Below are positions 16,769 through 25,879 of a stretch of 64,000 nt of DNA, piece after piece. This stretch comes from Streptantibioticus cattleyicolor NRRL 8057 = DSM 46488 (lineage in GTDB: Bacteria; Actinomycetota; Actinomycetes; Streptomycetales; Streptomycetaceae). The notes below the pieces were generated by a model. It was not told the DNA's origin and did no database searches. It saw only the letters and a list, made by a program, of their open reading frames with translations. Positions within the stretch are counted from its first letter, which is position 1. Each line of letters starts with the position of its first letter. The stretch lies in contig NC_017586.1 in the NCBI RefSeq assembly GCF_000240165.1, positions 4,216,001-4,280,000 on the forward strand. Direction: 5' to 3'. A program made the position numbers and the translations under genes.

Positions 16769-16870
16769 GTGCGCTGCATACGCTTGAGCGGGTCGCACTC
16801 CGCCGTGCCCCGGGGCGGGGGCCGGTTCCGCCACTCGCGGACCGGGCGGACAGGGGCGGTACATGGCTGA
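16769..16870 (+). CDS. Possible leader ORF overlapping the second PP2C start
   Basis: A GTG at 16769 sits 4 nt after GGAGG and opens a 33-residue frame beginning MRCIRLSGSHSAVP. Its TGA (16868-16870) lies inside the start region of the next gene (ATG 16863). Translation of the short frame would bring ribosomes over that start, so it could couple or attenuate expression. It is Arg/Gly-rich with no known motif. A second short frame (16629-16727, 32 aa, MIDKTMSLEV...) lies upstream. Neither is certain to be translated. Confidence 0.3.
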   Translation: MRCIRLSGSHSAVPRGGGRFRHSRTGRTGAVHG

Positions 16871-19154
16871 GCCGCTCTACCCGGACGACGCCGCGGCCGG
16901 TGCCCCCGGCGGGCCCCGCCCGGAGCCCGCGGACCGGCCCGACCACCCCCGCCGGTCGGTGATGAACGCCGACCCCGACCGGTGGGACGCCGGGGAGCAG
17001 GTCTCCCTCGCCGCCTTCGAAGCGCTCTTCCGCCACTCCCCGATGGGCCTCTTCCTGGCCGGCCCCGATCTGAGGCTGCTGCGGGTCAACGAGCGCTTCG
17101 CCCGGGTGTACGGGCGCCCCGCCGAGGAGTACCCGGGGCGCGCCCCGCACGACTTCCTCGCCCGCGTCGAGGCCGACCGCCTCACCGCCGCCCTGCGCCA
17201 GGTGCTCACCACCGGCGAACCCGTCACCGACATGCAGGTCGTCGGCACCAGCCCGGCCGTCACCGGACGCCGCCGCTGGGCCATCTCCCTGTACCGGCTG
17301 CTCGCCGGGAACGGCCGGCCGATCGGCGTGGCCGGGGTCGCCACCGATGTGACGACCCGTCAGCGCGCGGAACGCGAAGCCGCGCACACCCGCCGCGACC
17401 TCGACCTGCTCAACGAGGCCGGCGCGCGCATCGGCAACTCCCTGGACCTGGAGACCACCGCCCGCCAACTCCTCGACGTGGCCGTGCCGCACTTCTGCGA
17501 CCTGGCCGCCGTCGACCTCTACCAGGCGCTGCTCACCGGCGACGAGGACCCGGCGGCCAACCCCGACGGCAGCGCCGAGATGCGCCGGGTCGCCGGGGCC
17601 AGCGCGGTCTCCGGCGCCCCCGACACCCCCGAGCGGGTGCTCGGCGAGAACGCGGTCGCCATCGGCGCCGTCCACCGCTACCCGTTCAACTCCACCGCGG
17701 CCAAGGCGCTGCGCACCGCCCGGGTGCAGACCATGGGCACCCGCGAGCGGGACCAGCCCGAGCCGGACGGCGAGCGCCCGGCCGCCCCCACCGGGGTGGT
17801 CCACTCCACCCTGGTGGTGCCGATGGTCGCCCGCGACACCGTGCTCGGCCTGGTGCACTTCTCCCGCGCCAAGGGGAGCGAGCCCTTCGGCGAACGGGAC
17901 ATCGCGCTCGCCGCGGAACTCGCCGCCCGCGCCGCCGTCTGCATCGACAACGCCCGCCTCTACCGCCGCGAGCACGAGCGCGCCCTGCTGCTCCAGCGCA
18001 GCCTGCTGCCGCCCGGCAACCCCGAGGCCGCCGGGCTCGACATCGCCTGCCGCTACCTGCCCGGCAGCACCGCCGCCGAGGTCGGCGGCGACTGGTTCGA
18101 CGTCATCGAACTCCCCGGCCACCGCACCGCGCTGGTCGTCGGCGACGTGATGGGACGAGGGCTGCGCGCCGCCGCCGCCATGGGCGAACTGCGCACCGCC
18201 GTGCGCACGTTGGCGCTGCTCGACCTCGAACCGGCCGACGTGCTCAGCCAGTTGGACGAGATCGCCCGCGGCCTGTCCGGCCCCACCGCGGGGTCGCGGC
18301 GGGTCAAGGACCGCGACGACCCCGACCTGGCCGAGGTCTACCTCGCCACCTGCGTCTACGCGGTCTACGACGCCGTCACCCGGCGCTGCACCATCGCCAA
18401 CGCCGGCCATCTGCCGCCCGTCCTGCTCCAGCCCGGCGACCCGGCGCTGATGCTGGACGTGCCGCCGGGGATGCCGCTGGGGGTGGGCGGCGAGCCGTTC
18501 GAGGAGGTGGAGATCGAGCTGCCGGACGGCGCGCTGCTCGCGCTCTACACCGACGGCCTGGTCGAATCCCGGCACCACCCGCTCGACCAGGGGCTGGAGG
18601 CGCTGCGGGACGCGCTGGACGAGGTGCCGCTGCCGCTGGAGGACACCTGCGACCACGTACTGGCGAGCCTGCACACCCAGCACGGCGAGGACGACGTGGC
18701 GCTGCTGATGGCCCGGGTACGGGCGCTGCCCGCGGACGCGGTCGGCGACTGGACGCTGCCGCCGCAGGGCCAGTCGGTGGCCCAGGCCCGCGAACTGGCC
18801 CGCGGCCGGCTGCTCGCCTGGGGCCTGGAGGACCTGCTGGACACCACCGAGCTGCTGGTCAGCGAGTTGGTCACCAACGCGCTGCGGCACGGCAAGGGCG
18901 ACATACGGCTGCGCCTGCTGCTCGACCGCACGCTGGTGTGCGAGGTGTGGGACGCCGACCTCGTCCAGCCGCGCCGACGCCGCGCCCGCGACACCGACGA
19001 GGGCGGCCGGGGGCTGCAACTGGTCAGCCTGCTCAGCCAGAGCTGGGGCAGCAGACGCACCCCGTACGGCAAGACCGTCTGGTTCGAACTGGCCCTGCCG
19101 GACGGGGAGGCCAAGGCACCCGACCTGGCCGAGGCGCTGCTCAGCATGTTCTGA
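16863..19154 (+). CDS. PAS-GAF-SpoIIE (PP2C) phosphatase with HATPase domain
   Basis: A 763-residue paralogue of the preceding phosphatase with one PAS domain (about 45-165, HSPMGLFLAGPDLRLLRVN), one GAF domain (about 180-370), a SpoIIE/PP2C domain (about 390-610; GGDWFD near 408, VGDVMGRGLRAA, YTDGLVE near 562, DDVALLM) and a C-terminal HATPase_c (about 630-755; VSELVTNALRHG with Asn near 669, GGRGLQLV). All catalytic aspartates are conserved. ATG 16863 has AGGGG upstream; a later ATG at 16962 is possible, as the first 33 residues are Pro/Ala-rich. It converges with sdhB, stop to stop, with 6 nt between. It is likely an anti-sigma/anti-anti-sigma switch component; partners are not in this window. 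Confidence 0.9.
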   Translation: MAEPLYPDDAAAGAPGGPRPEPADRPDHPRRSVMNADPDRWDAGEQVSLAAFEALFRHSPMGLFLAGPDLRLLRVNERFARVYGRPAEEYPGRAPHDFLARVEADRLTAALRQVLTTGEPVTDMQVVGTSPAVTGRRRWAISLYRLLAGNGRPIGVAGVATDVTTRQRAEREAAHTRRDLDLLNEAGARIGNSLDLETTARQLLDVAVPHFCDLAAVDLYQALLTGDEDPAANPDGSAEMRRVAGASAVSGAPDTPERVLGENAVAIGAVHRYPFNSTAAKALRTARVQTMGTRERDQPEPDGERPAAPTGVVHSTLVVPMVARDTVLGLVHFSRAKGSEPFGERDIALAAELAARAAVCIDNARLYRREHERALLLQRSLLPPGNPEAAGLDIACRYLPGSTAAEVGGDWFDVIELPGHRTALVVGDVMGRGLRAAAAMGELRTAVRTLALLDLEPADVLSQLDEIARGLSGPTAGSRRVKDRDDPDLAEVYLATCVYAVYDAVTRRCTIANAGHLPPVLLQPGDPALMLDVPPGMPLGVGGEPFEEVEIELPDGALLALYTDGLVESRHHPLDQGLEALRDALDEVPLPLEDTCDHVLASLHTQHGEDDVALLMARVRALPADAVGDWTLPPQGQSVAQARELARGRLLAWGLEDLLDTTELLVSELVTNALRHGKGDIRLRLLLDRTLVCEVWDADLVQPRRRRARDTDEGGRGLQLVSLLSQSWGSRRTPYGKTVWFELALPDGEAKAPDLAEALLSMF

Positions 19155-19160
19155 GGCGCC

Positions 19161-19985
19161 TCACCGGCGGCGCCGGATCACCGAGCCGAGCCACACCAGC
19201 GGGTCGTACTTGCGGTCCGCGACCCGTTCCTTCAGCGGGATCAGGGCGTTGTCGGTGATCCGGATGTTCTCCGGGCACACGTCGGTGCAGCACTTGGTGA
19301 TGTTGCAGTAGCCCAGGCCGTGGTCGTCCTGGGCGGTGGCCCTGCGGTCGAGCCCGGTGGCGGCGGCGGAGTCCAGCGGGTGCATGTCCAGTTCGGCGAC
19401 GCGCATCAGGAACCGGGGCCCGGCGAACGCCGCCTTGTTCTCCTCGTGGTCGCGGACCACATGGCAGGTGTTCTGGCACAGGAAGCACTCGATGCACTTG
19501 CGGAACTCCTGCGAACGCCCCACGTCCTCCTGGCTCATCCGGTACTCCCCGGGGGCGAGCCCGGCGGGCGGGACGAAGGAGGGGATCTCGCGGGCCTTGG
19601 CGTAGTTGAACGACACGTCGGTGACCAGGTCGCGCACGACCGGGAAGGTACGCATCGGGGTGATGGTGACCGTCTCGTCCTCGGCGAAGACCGACATCCG
19701 GGTCATGCACATCAGCCGGGGGCGCCCGTTGATCTCCGCGCTGCACGAACCGCACTTGCCCGCCTTGCAGTTCCAGCGCACCGCCAGGTCGTGGGCCTGG
19801 GTGGCCTGGAGCCGGTGGACGACGTCGAGCACCACCTCGCCCTCGTTGACCTCCACCTGGTACTCCTGGAGCGACCCGCCGCCGGCGTCGCCGCGCCAGA
19901 CGCGGAACCGGCCGGTGTAGGTGCCGGTGCCGGTCGCCGGGGCCCGGGAGCCGGACGCGGAGGGCCGGGAAGGCGCGGTGGTCAT
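19161..19985 (-). CDS. sdhB: Succinate dehydrogenase/fumarate reductase iron-sulfur subunit
   Basis: A 274-residue electron-transfer subunit. The N-terminal ferredoxin-like domain has C73, C78, C81 and C93 for the [2Fe-2S] cluster (CKAGKCGSC...LMC). The C-terminal domain has CIECFLCQNTC and CNITKCCTDVCPE, which bind the [4Fe-4S] and [3Fe-4S] clusters. It passes electrons between the flavoprotein and the membrane subunit. ATG 19985 overlaps the TGA of sdhA by one base, so the subunits are co-translated. The order C-A-B marks the three-subunit, cytochrome b558-type enzyme. Direction (succinate oxidation or fumarate reduction) cannot be settled from sequence. Confidence 0.93.
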   Translation of the reverse strand: MTTAPSRPSASGSRAPATGTGTYTGRFRVWRGDAGGGSLQEYQVEVNEGEVVLDVVHRLQATQAHDLAVRWNCKAGKCGSCSAEINGRPRLMCMTRMSVFAEDETVTITPMRTFPVVRDLVTDVSFNYAKAREIPSFVPPAGLAPGEYRMSQEDVGRSQEFRKCIECFLCQNTCHVVRDHEENKAAFAGPRFLMRVAELDMHPLDSAAATGLDRRATAQDDHGLGYCNITKCCTDVCPENIRITDNALIPLKERVADRKYDPLVWLGSVIRRRR

Positions 19986-21922
19986 CAGGCGAGCTCCTCG
20001 TCGGTGAGGTACTTCAGCAGTTCGTCCTTCTCGAACAGGGCCAGCAGATCGGGGCGGATCGGCGGCATGTCGCGGCGGGTGAGCCGGATCTGGCCCACCA
20101 GCGGATCGGCCGCCGCCAACTCGCCCGTGGGATCGGCCAGTTGGCACACCAGGTTGGACCTGCGCCAGCGGCGGTCCATCTCCGGGTAGTCGTCCCGGGT
20201 GTGGCCGCCGCGGGACTCGGTGCGCTCCAGCGCGGCCCGGGCCACGCACTCGCTGACCAGCAGCATGTTGCGCAGGTCCAGCGCCAGGTGCCAGCCGGGG
20301 TTGAACTGGCGGTGCCCCTCCACCCCGACGCTGCGCGACCGGGTCCGCAGCGCCGCCAGCCGGTGCAGCGCCTCCCGCATCTCCGCGTCCCGGCGGATGA
20401 TCCCCACCAGGTCGTTCATGGTCTGCTGCAACTCCTGGTGGAGCGCGTACGGGTTCTCCGGACGACCCCCCGCGTCACCGGCCTGCGCCTCGGCGCTGAA
20501 CGGGCGCAGCGCCTCCGCCGCCGCCAGGTCGATCTGCTCGTCGGTGACCCGGGGGCGTTGCCCGGTGGTGAGCGCGGCGGCGTACCGGGCCGCGTGCAGC
20601 CCCGCGCGGCGGCCGAAGACCAGCAGGTCGGACAGGGAGTTGCCGCCGAGCCGGTTGGAGCCGTGCATCCCGCCGGCCACCTCGCCGGCCGCGAAGAGCC
20701 CGGGGACGGCGGTGGCCGCCGCGGTGTCCGGGTCCACGTCCACCCCGCCCATCACGTAGTGGCAGGTGGGGCCGACCTCCATCGGCTCGGCGGTGATGTC
20801 GACGTCGGCCAGCTCCTTGAACTGGTGGTACATCGACGGCAGCCGGCGTTTGATCTCCTCGGCCGGCATCCGGCTGGAGACGTCCAGGAAGACGCCGCCG
20901 TGCGGTGAGCCGCGGCCCGCCTTCACCTCGGCGTTGATGGCCCGGGCGACCTCGTCGCGGGGGAGCAGCTCGGGCGGGCGGCGGTGGCGCTCCGGGTCGG
21001 TGTACCAGCCGTCCGCCTCTTCCTCGCTCTGCGCGTACTTCTCCTTGAAGACGTCCGGGACGTACCCGAACATGAACCGCTTCCCCTCGGAGTTGCGCAG
21101 CACCCCGCCGTCACCGCGGACCGACTCGGTGACCAGGATTCCCTTGACCGACAGCGGCCAGACCATGCCGGTGGGGTGGAACTGCACGAACTCCATGTTG
21201 ATCAGCGGCGCCCCGGCCAGCAGCGCCAGCGCGTGGCCGTCCCCGGTGTACTCCCAGGAGTTGGAGGTCACCTTGAACGACTTGCCGATGCCGCCGGTGG
21301 CCAGCACCACCGCGGGGGCCTCGATCAGGAAGAAGCGCCCGCTCTCCCGGACGTAACCGAAGACCCCGGCGACCTTCTCGCCGTCCTTGACGATCCGGGT
21401 GACCGTGCACTCCTGGAAGACCTTCAGCCGGGCCTCGTAGTCGCCGGTGGCGCGGTGGTCCTCCTGCTGGAGGGAGACCACCTTCTGCTGGAGGGTGCGG
21501 ATCAGCTCCAGGCCGGTGCGGTCGCCGACGTGGGCCAGGCGCGGGTATTCGTGGCCGCCGAAGTTGCGCTGCGAGATGCGGCCGTCCGGCGTGCGGTCGA
21601 ACAACGCGCCCCAGGTCTCCAGCTCCCAGACCCGGTCGGGGGCCTCCTGGGCGTGGAGTTCGGCCATCCGCCAGTGGTTGAGGAACTTGCCGCCGCGCAT
21701 GGTGTCGCGGAAGTGGACCCGCCAGTCGTCGTGCGGGTTGGCGTTGCCCATGCTGGCCGCGATGCCGCCCTCGGCCATCACGGTGTGCGCCTTGCCGAAG
21801 AGCGACTTGCAGATCACGGCGGTGCGCAGGCCCTGTTCCCGGGCCTCGACGGCGGCCCGCAACCCGGCCCCGCCCGCGCCGACCACCACCACGTCGTAGG
21901 TGTGACGTTCGACTTGCGTCAT
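19985..21922 (-). CDS. sdhA: Succinate dehydrogenase/fumarate reductase flavoprotein
   Basis: A 645-residue FAD subunit. A Rossmann dinucleotide motif GAGGAG lies at 15-20, and the covalent-FAD site KAHTVMAEGGIAA has the attachment His at about 46. FHPTGM and the GGMHGSNRLGGNSL active-site/FAD block are conserved. Together with the downstream iron-sulfur and upstream cytochrome subunits it forms the membrane-bound dehydrogenase at the cytoplasmic face. The gene starts at ATG 21922, 19 nt after the cytochrome-subunit stop. This set is probably a second, divergent complex beside a housekeeping sdhCDAB elsewhere, which is usual in streptomycetes. Confidence 0.93.
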   Translation of the reverse strand: MTQVERHTYDVVVVGAGGAGLRAAVEAREQGLRTAVICKSLFGKAHTVMAEGGIAASMGNANPHDDWRVHFRDTMRGGKFLNHWRMAELHAQEAPDRVWELETWGALFDRTPDGRISQRNFGGHEYPRLAHVGDRTGLELIRTLQQKVVSLQQEDHRATGDYEARLKVFQECTVTRIVKDGEKVAGVFGYVRESGRFFLIEAPAVVLATGGIGKSFKVTSNSWEYTGDGHALALLAGAPLINMEFVQFHPTGMVWPLSVKGILVTESVRGDGGVLRNSEGKRFMFGYVPDVFKEKYAQSEEEADGWYTDPERHRRPPELLPRDEVARAINAEVKAGRGSPHGGVFLDVSSRMPAEEIKRRLPSMYHQFKELADVDITAEPMEVGPTCHYVMGGVDVDPDTAAATAVPGLFAAGEVAGGMHGSNRLGGNSLSDLLVFGRRAGLHAARYAAALTTGQRPRVTDEQIDLAAAEALRPFSAEAQAGDAGGRPENPYALHQELQQTMNDLVGIIRRDAEMREALHRLAALRTRSRSVGVEGHRQFNPGWHLALDLRNMLLVSECVARAALERTESRGGHTRDDYPEMDRRWRRSNLVCQLADPTGELAAADPLVGQIRLTRRDMPPIRPDLLALFEKDELLKYLTDEELA

Positions 21923-21941
21923 GCTGAGGCCGCATCCCCTT

Positions 21942-22772
21942 CTAGAAGAACCTCGGGTCGGCGAAGGTGCCGCCGGCCACCAGATAGACGTAGAAATCGG
22001 CGACCGCCACGCTCACCAGCGACGCCCAGGCCAGCGCCATGTGGTGGGCGTTGAGGCGGCTGACCGCCGTCCACATCCGGTAGCGCACCGGATGCTTGGA
22101 GAAGGTGCGCAGCCGGCCGCCGACGATGTGCCGGCACGAGTGGCACGAGAGGGTGTACGCCCAGATCAGCGCGATGTTGGCGAGCAGCACCAGGGTGCCA
22201 AGGCCCATGTGCCCCCAGGCGCCGCCCGGGTCCCGGAAGGCGAGCACCGCGTCGTAGGTGAGCACCCCGGCCACCAGCACCGCGAAGTAGAAGAAGTAGC
22301 GGTGGAGGTTCTGCAGGATCAGCGGCAGCCGGGTCTCGCCGGTGTACTTGGCGTGCGGTTCGGCCACCGCGCAGGCGGGCGGCGAGGCCCAGAACCCGCG
22401 GTAGTACGCCTTGCGGTAGTAGTAGCAGGTCAGCCGGAAGCCCAGCGGGAAGATCAGCACGATCAGGGCCGGCGAGATGGACCACCACGGCCCGAACAGC
22501 GGCCAGTCGGCGCCGCCCTTCATGGGCACGCAGTCGTGGGCCAGGCACGGCGAGTAGAACGGCGAGACGTAGGGCGCCGCGTAGTAGTCGGCGCCGGCGA
22601 AGGCGCGCCAGGTGGAGTAGGCGACGAACGCCGTCAGCGCCGCGACCGTGGCGGCCGGGGCCAGCCACCACCGGTCGGTACGCAGATGGCGGCCCGGGAC
22701 GGCGGCGCGCCCGGGGGCGTGGACACCGCCGCCCGGGCCGGGGGACGGTTGGGAGGACTCGATGGTGGCCAA
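21942..22772 (-). CDS. sdhC: Succinate dehydrogenase cytochrome b subunit (b558 type)
   Basis: A 276-residue membrane subunit with about five transmembrane helices and several conserved histidines for haem (e.g. LQNLHRYFFYFAVL, NAHHMALAW). It anchors the flavoprotein and iron-sulfur subunits and reacts with menaquinone. A TTG start at 22772 is chosen since GGAG lies 5 nt upstream and the following residues ATIESSQPSPG lead into the first helix; longer frames upstream are Arg/Pro-rich. Unusual cysteines occur in the loops (SPCLAHDC and LSCHSCRHIVGG). It is the first gene of the operon; its promoter should lie in 22773-22852 or further upstream. Confidence 0.85.
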   Translation of the reverse strand: MATIESSQPSPGPGGGVHAPGRAAVPGRHLRTDRWWLAPAATVAALTAFVAYSTWRAFAGADYYAAPYVSPFYSPCLAHDCVPMKGGADWPLFGPWWSISPALIVLIFPLGFRLTCYYYRKAYYRGFWASPPACAVAEPHAKYTGETRLPLILQNLHRYFFYFAVLVAGVLTYDAVLAFRDPGGAWGHMGLGTLVLLANIALIWAYTLSCHSCRHIVGGRLRTFSKHPVRYRMWTAVSRLNAHHMALAWASLVSVAVADFYVYLVAGGTFADPRFF

Positions 22773-22852
22773 GGGGACTCCGTGGGCGGTCGGGGGGCGG
22801 TCCGTTTCCCGGGGCAGGCCCCGGGCGGCACGCCGGCCGGGGCCGACGGAGG

Positions 22853-23164
22853 TCAGGGTGCGCGCCGGTCCCGGGCGCCCAGCCCCTCCTCCTCGGCGTC
22901 CACCCACAGCGAGCGGTCGTAGGGGGCGTCCGGCACGGTGATCATGGTGTCCACGGCCGGGTCGGCGGCGCGGCCGGCGGTGCCGGAGCGGCCGGCCGGG
23001 GCCGATTCGCCCAGCAGCGCCAGGTCCTCGCGCAGGTGGGCCGCGTCGGAGCGGACCCGCCGCATGTCGAGGCTGGGGCCGACGTGGGATTCGAGCGAGG
23101 CCAGGCAGCGGTCGAGTTCGTCGAGCCGCCGTCGGGTCGCCGTCAGTTCGTCCTGGAGAGACAT
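22853..23164 (-). CDS. Small coiled-coil protein of unknown function
   Basis: A 103-residue protein with an N-terminal heptad-like coiled coil (about 1-50, LTATRRRLDELDRCLASLESHVG) and a flexible acidic C-terminus. A textbook GGAGGTG site precedes ATG 23164 by 8 nt, so it is real despite its size. It lies upstream of, and in the same direction as, the sdhCAB operon with an 80-bp gap, so co-transcription is possible. No enzyme motif is seen; I do not recognise the family. Confidence 0.7.
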   Translation of the reverse strand: MSLQDELTATRRRLDELDRCLASLESHVGPSLDMRRVRSDAAHLREDLALLGESAPAGRSGTAGRAADPAVDTMITVPDAPYDRSLWVDAEEEGLGARDRRAP

Positions 23165-23558
23165 GGCTTAGGCACCTCCGCGGGGGCGTGCGGGTGGCGA
23201 CAGTCGCGCCCAGAGAGTGTTGCGCGTCACATGTGCGTTTGGGAAGAGAGTAGCCCGGATCCGGACGCATTGGCCGGTTCCGGGCGCGCTGCCTGCGGTG
23301 ACGCGCGCCCCCGGGGCCCATGGGGCGCCCGGGACGGCGCGCGGTGGGGTACGGAGGCGGGCGCGGCGCGCCGCGTCGGCCGGGCGGGTGGCCCGGTGGC
23401 GGCAACCGGGTGGCGCGGCGCCCGGTGACCGACGTGTCGCCGCCGGGCACGCGAGGGGGTCACCTTCAGTAGATGCGATAAGCCGCAAATACCGCGATCA
23501 GTGCAGATCCCCGGCCGATGCGCAGCGCAGGCGGGGGCAGTTCCGGAGGCTGGTTCCC
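23165..23558. other. Divergent intergenic region
   Basis: About 390 bp between the minus-strand coiled-coil gene and the plus-strand binding protein. Frames through it are Arg/Gly/Ala-rich and not credible. A mildly AT-rich stretch at 23460-23500 (AGTAGATGCGATAAGCCGC) is the likeliest promoter area for the binding-protein gene. No clear repeats are seen. Confidence 0.35.
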
Positions 23559-25727
23559 TTGCACCCCACCCCTGACCCGGCGCCGTACGCCGCGACCGGC
23601 CCCGGGCTGCCGCCGCCCCCGCGCACCCGACGGGCCGGTACGCCCGAGGACCGGGCGCCCCGTTCACGCGCCCCGTTCCGCCGCGCGCCCCGCGTCCGCC
23701 TCCAGCGCCGGCCGCGCGCCCTCGCCACGGCCGCCGCCGGGGCCTGCGCCCTGCTGCCCGCGCTGGCCGGCTGCAACCCGCCCACCGGCGCCCCCGACCG
23801 CACCCCGGCCGCCGTCGACATCGCCACCGTCCCGCGCTCCTCGGTACGCGACGGCGGCACGCTGCGCTGGGCGGTGGACGCGCTGCCGGCCACCCTCAAC
23901 ACCTTCCAGGCCGCCGCCGACGCCCAGACCACCCAGGTCGCCACCGCCGTACTGCCCACGCTGTTCACCGTCGACGGCCACGGCCGGCCGCAGCGCGACC
24001 CCGACTACCTGCTCTCCGCCGACGTCGTCCAGCGCACCCCGCAGCAGGTCGTGGTCTACAAGCTCAACCCCAAGGCGGTCTGGAGCGACGGCCGCCCCGT
24101 CGGCGCCGACGACTTCGCCGCCCAGTGGCGGGCGCTCAACGGCGACGACGCCTCCTACTGGAGCGCCCACAACGACGGCTACGACCGGATCGCCGCCGTC
24201 ACCCGGGGCGCCGACGCCCACCAGGTGAAGGTCACCTTCCAGCGCCCCTACGCCGCCTGGCAGTCGCTGTTCACCCCGCTGTACCCCGCCTCGGTCACCG
24301 GCAGCCCCGAGGCGTTCAACACCCGCTCCCGCGACCGGCTGCCGGTCAGCGGCGGCCCGTTCCGCCTGGCCCGTACGGGGGGTGGGGAGCACGGCGTCAC
24401 CCTGGTCCGCAACGAACGCTGGTGGGGCGCCCCGGCCAAGCTCGACCGGCTGGTGCTGGTCGCCGTCGACCGCGACCGGCGGGTCGCCGCGCTCTCCGCG
24501 GGCCGCGCCGACGTCGCCGAGGTCGACCCCGCCGCCCTGCCCGAGGTGGTCAAGGACCGCTCGCTCACCGTGCACCGGGCGCCCGAGGCCGGGTACACCC
24601 AGCTCACCCTCAACGGCGGCAGCGGGCCGCTCGCCGACGAACGGGTCCGCCGCGCCATCGCCCGGGCCATCGACCGGCAGGCCCTCGCCGACCTGGTGCT
24701 GCGCCCCGCCGGACTGCCCGCCCGGCCGCTCGGCAACCACTTCGTCATGGCCTCGCAGACCGGCTACCAGGACAACAGCGCGGCCATCGGCAAGCCCGAC
24801 GTGAAGTCCGCCCAGGCGCTCCTCGGCGACGCCGGATGGCAGCCCGGCAAGGCCGCCGCCGCGGCCTCCGCGGCGGCCAAGGCGGCCCCCGGCCCCCGCC
24901 GCCCCTCCGGCCCGCCCGGCGGCGACGAGGACACCGCCGCCGGCTCCCGGCGCGACGCCGAACGGCTGGCCGGCCGGGACGCCGTCGTCGAGCCCGACGC
25001 GGTCCGCACCGACCGCGCCGGCCACCCGCTGGCCCTGCGGTTCGTGCTCCCCGCCGACGACCCGACGCTGCTGAGGGTGGGCGACCGGATCGCCCACATG
25101 CTGGCCGGGATCGGGGTACGCACCCGGATCGACCGCGTCGACGGCGAGGGGTTCTTCAAGGACCACGTCGCGGCCGGCGACTTCGACCTGGCGCTGTACT
25201 CCTGGCCGGGCAGCGCCTACCCGGTCAACGACGCGCGGCCGGTCTACGCCAAGCCGGTGCCCGGCGCCGACGGGTCGCTCACCGTCCAGCAGAACTACGC
25301 CCGGGTCGGCACCGACCAGATCGACCACCTGCTCGACCAGGCCGGCGCCGAGCTCGACCCTGTCAAGGCCCGCTCGCTGGCCCGCCGCGCCGACGCCCGG
25401 CTGTGGGCGGTGGCCGGCTCCCTCCCGCTCTACCAGCGGCCCCAGCTGGTGGTGGAGAACAAGGCGGTCGCCAACGCCGGCGCCTTCGGCTTCGCCACCC
25501 CGCGCTACCAGGACATCGGCTTCCGCAAGGGCGTCCCGCTGCACGCCGCGGGCGGCCCCTCCGGCGCCCCGTCCGGCACCCCGGAACCCGGCGCCGGCCC
25601 CGAACCCGAGGGCGCCGCCGACCAGGCCCCCGGCGACTTTGCCCGGCACGGCGGCCACCCCGCCTCCGGCCGCCCCCACGGCCATCCGCACGGCCACCGC
25701 CACCCGCTGCGCCACCAGGGCGAGTGA
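23559..25727 (+). CDS. ABC-type solute-binding lipoprotein (family 5)
   Basis: About 722 residues. It is a family-5 extracellular binding protein (oligopeptide/nickel type): [13 protein letters not shown] start of the domain, [36 protein letters not shown], and [21 protein letters not shown] lipobox LPALAGC sits unusually far in, behind a ~65-residue Arg/Pro-rich N-terminus; the start TTG 23559 is chosen because GGAGG lies 9 nt upstream, but a later start is possible. An Ala/Pro/Gly-rich insert (about 430-470) and a His-rich C-terminal tail ([12 protein letters not shown]) are also odd. No permease or ATPase genes adjoin it, so it may serve another importer, such as those at 31-43 kb. Confidence 0.8.
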   Translation: MHPTPDPAPYAATGPGLPPPPRTRRAGTPEDRAPRSRAPFRRAPRVRLQRRPRALATAAAGACALLPALAGCNPPTGAPDRTPAAVDIATVPRSSVRDGGTLRWAVDALPATLNTFQAAADAQTTQVATAVLPTLFTVDGHGRPQRDPDYLLSADVVQRTPQQVVVYKLNPKAVWSDGRPVGADDFAAQWRALNGDDASYWSAHNDGYDRIAAVTRGADAHQVKVTFQRPYAAWQSLFTPLYPASVTGSPEAFNTRSRDRLPVSGGPFRLARTGGGEHGVTLVRNERWWGAPAKLDRLVLVAVDRDRRVAALSAGRADVAEVDPAALPEVVKDRSLTVHRAPEAGYTQLTLNGGSGPLADERVRRAIARAIDRQALADLVLRPAGLPARPLGNHFVMASQTGYQDNSAAIGKPDVKSAQALLGDAGWQPGKAAAAASAAAKAAPGPRRPSGPPGGDEDTAAGSRRDAERLAGRDAVVEPDAVRTDRAGHPLALRFVLPADDPTLLRVGDRIAHMLAGIGVRTRIDRVDGEGFFKDHVAAGDFDLALYSWPGSAYPVNDARPVYAKPVPGADGSLTVQQNYARVGTDQIDHLLDQAGAELDPVKARSLARRADARLWAVAGSLPLYQRPQLVVENKAVANAGAFGFATPRYQDIGFRKGVPLHAAGGPSGAPSGTPEPGAGPEPEGAADQAPGDFARHGGHPASGRPHGHPHGHRHPLRHQGE

Positions 25728-25879
25728 CCAGGGCAACACCGCAGTTCACGGCCGGGGCCCGGCTCGGCGCCCCGGCCCCGTACCATGGAGGCAGGCCGTG
25801 GCGTGACTGAGCCCGGCAGGTGAGCGCGCGTCGCCCAGGAACGCGCCGCCGTCCATGAATCCGGGAGAAGCGCCGCAGT

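Noticed and set aside
15201-19019. A 1272-residue minus-strand open frame opposite the PP2C genes
   Set aside because: It contains no recognisable domain and covers both phosphatase genes in antisense; long open shadows are normal at this GC content.
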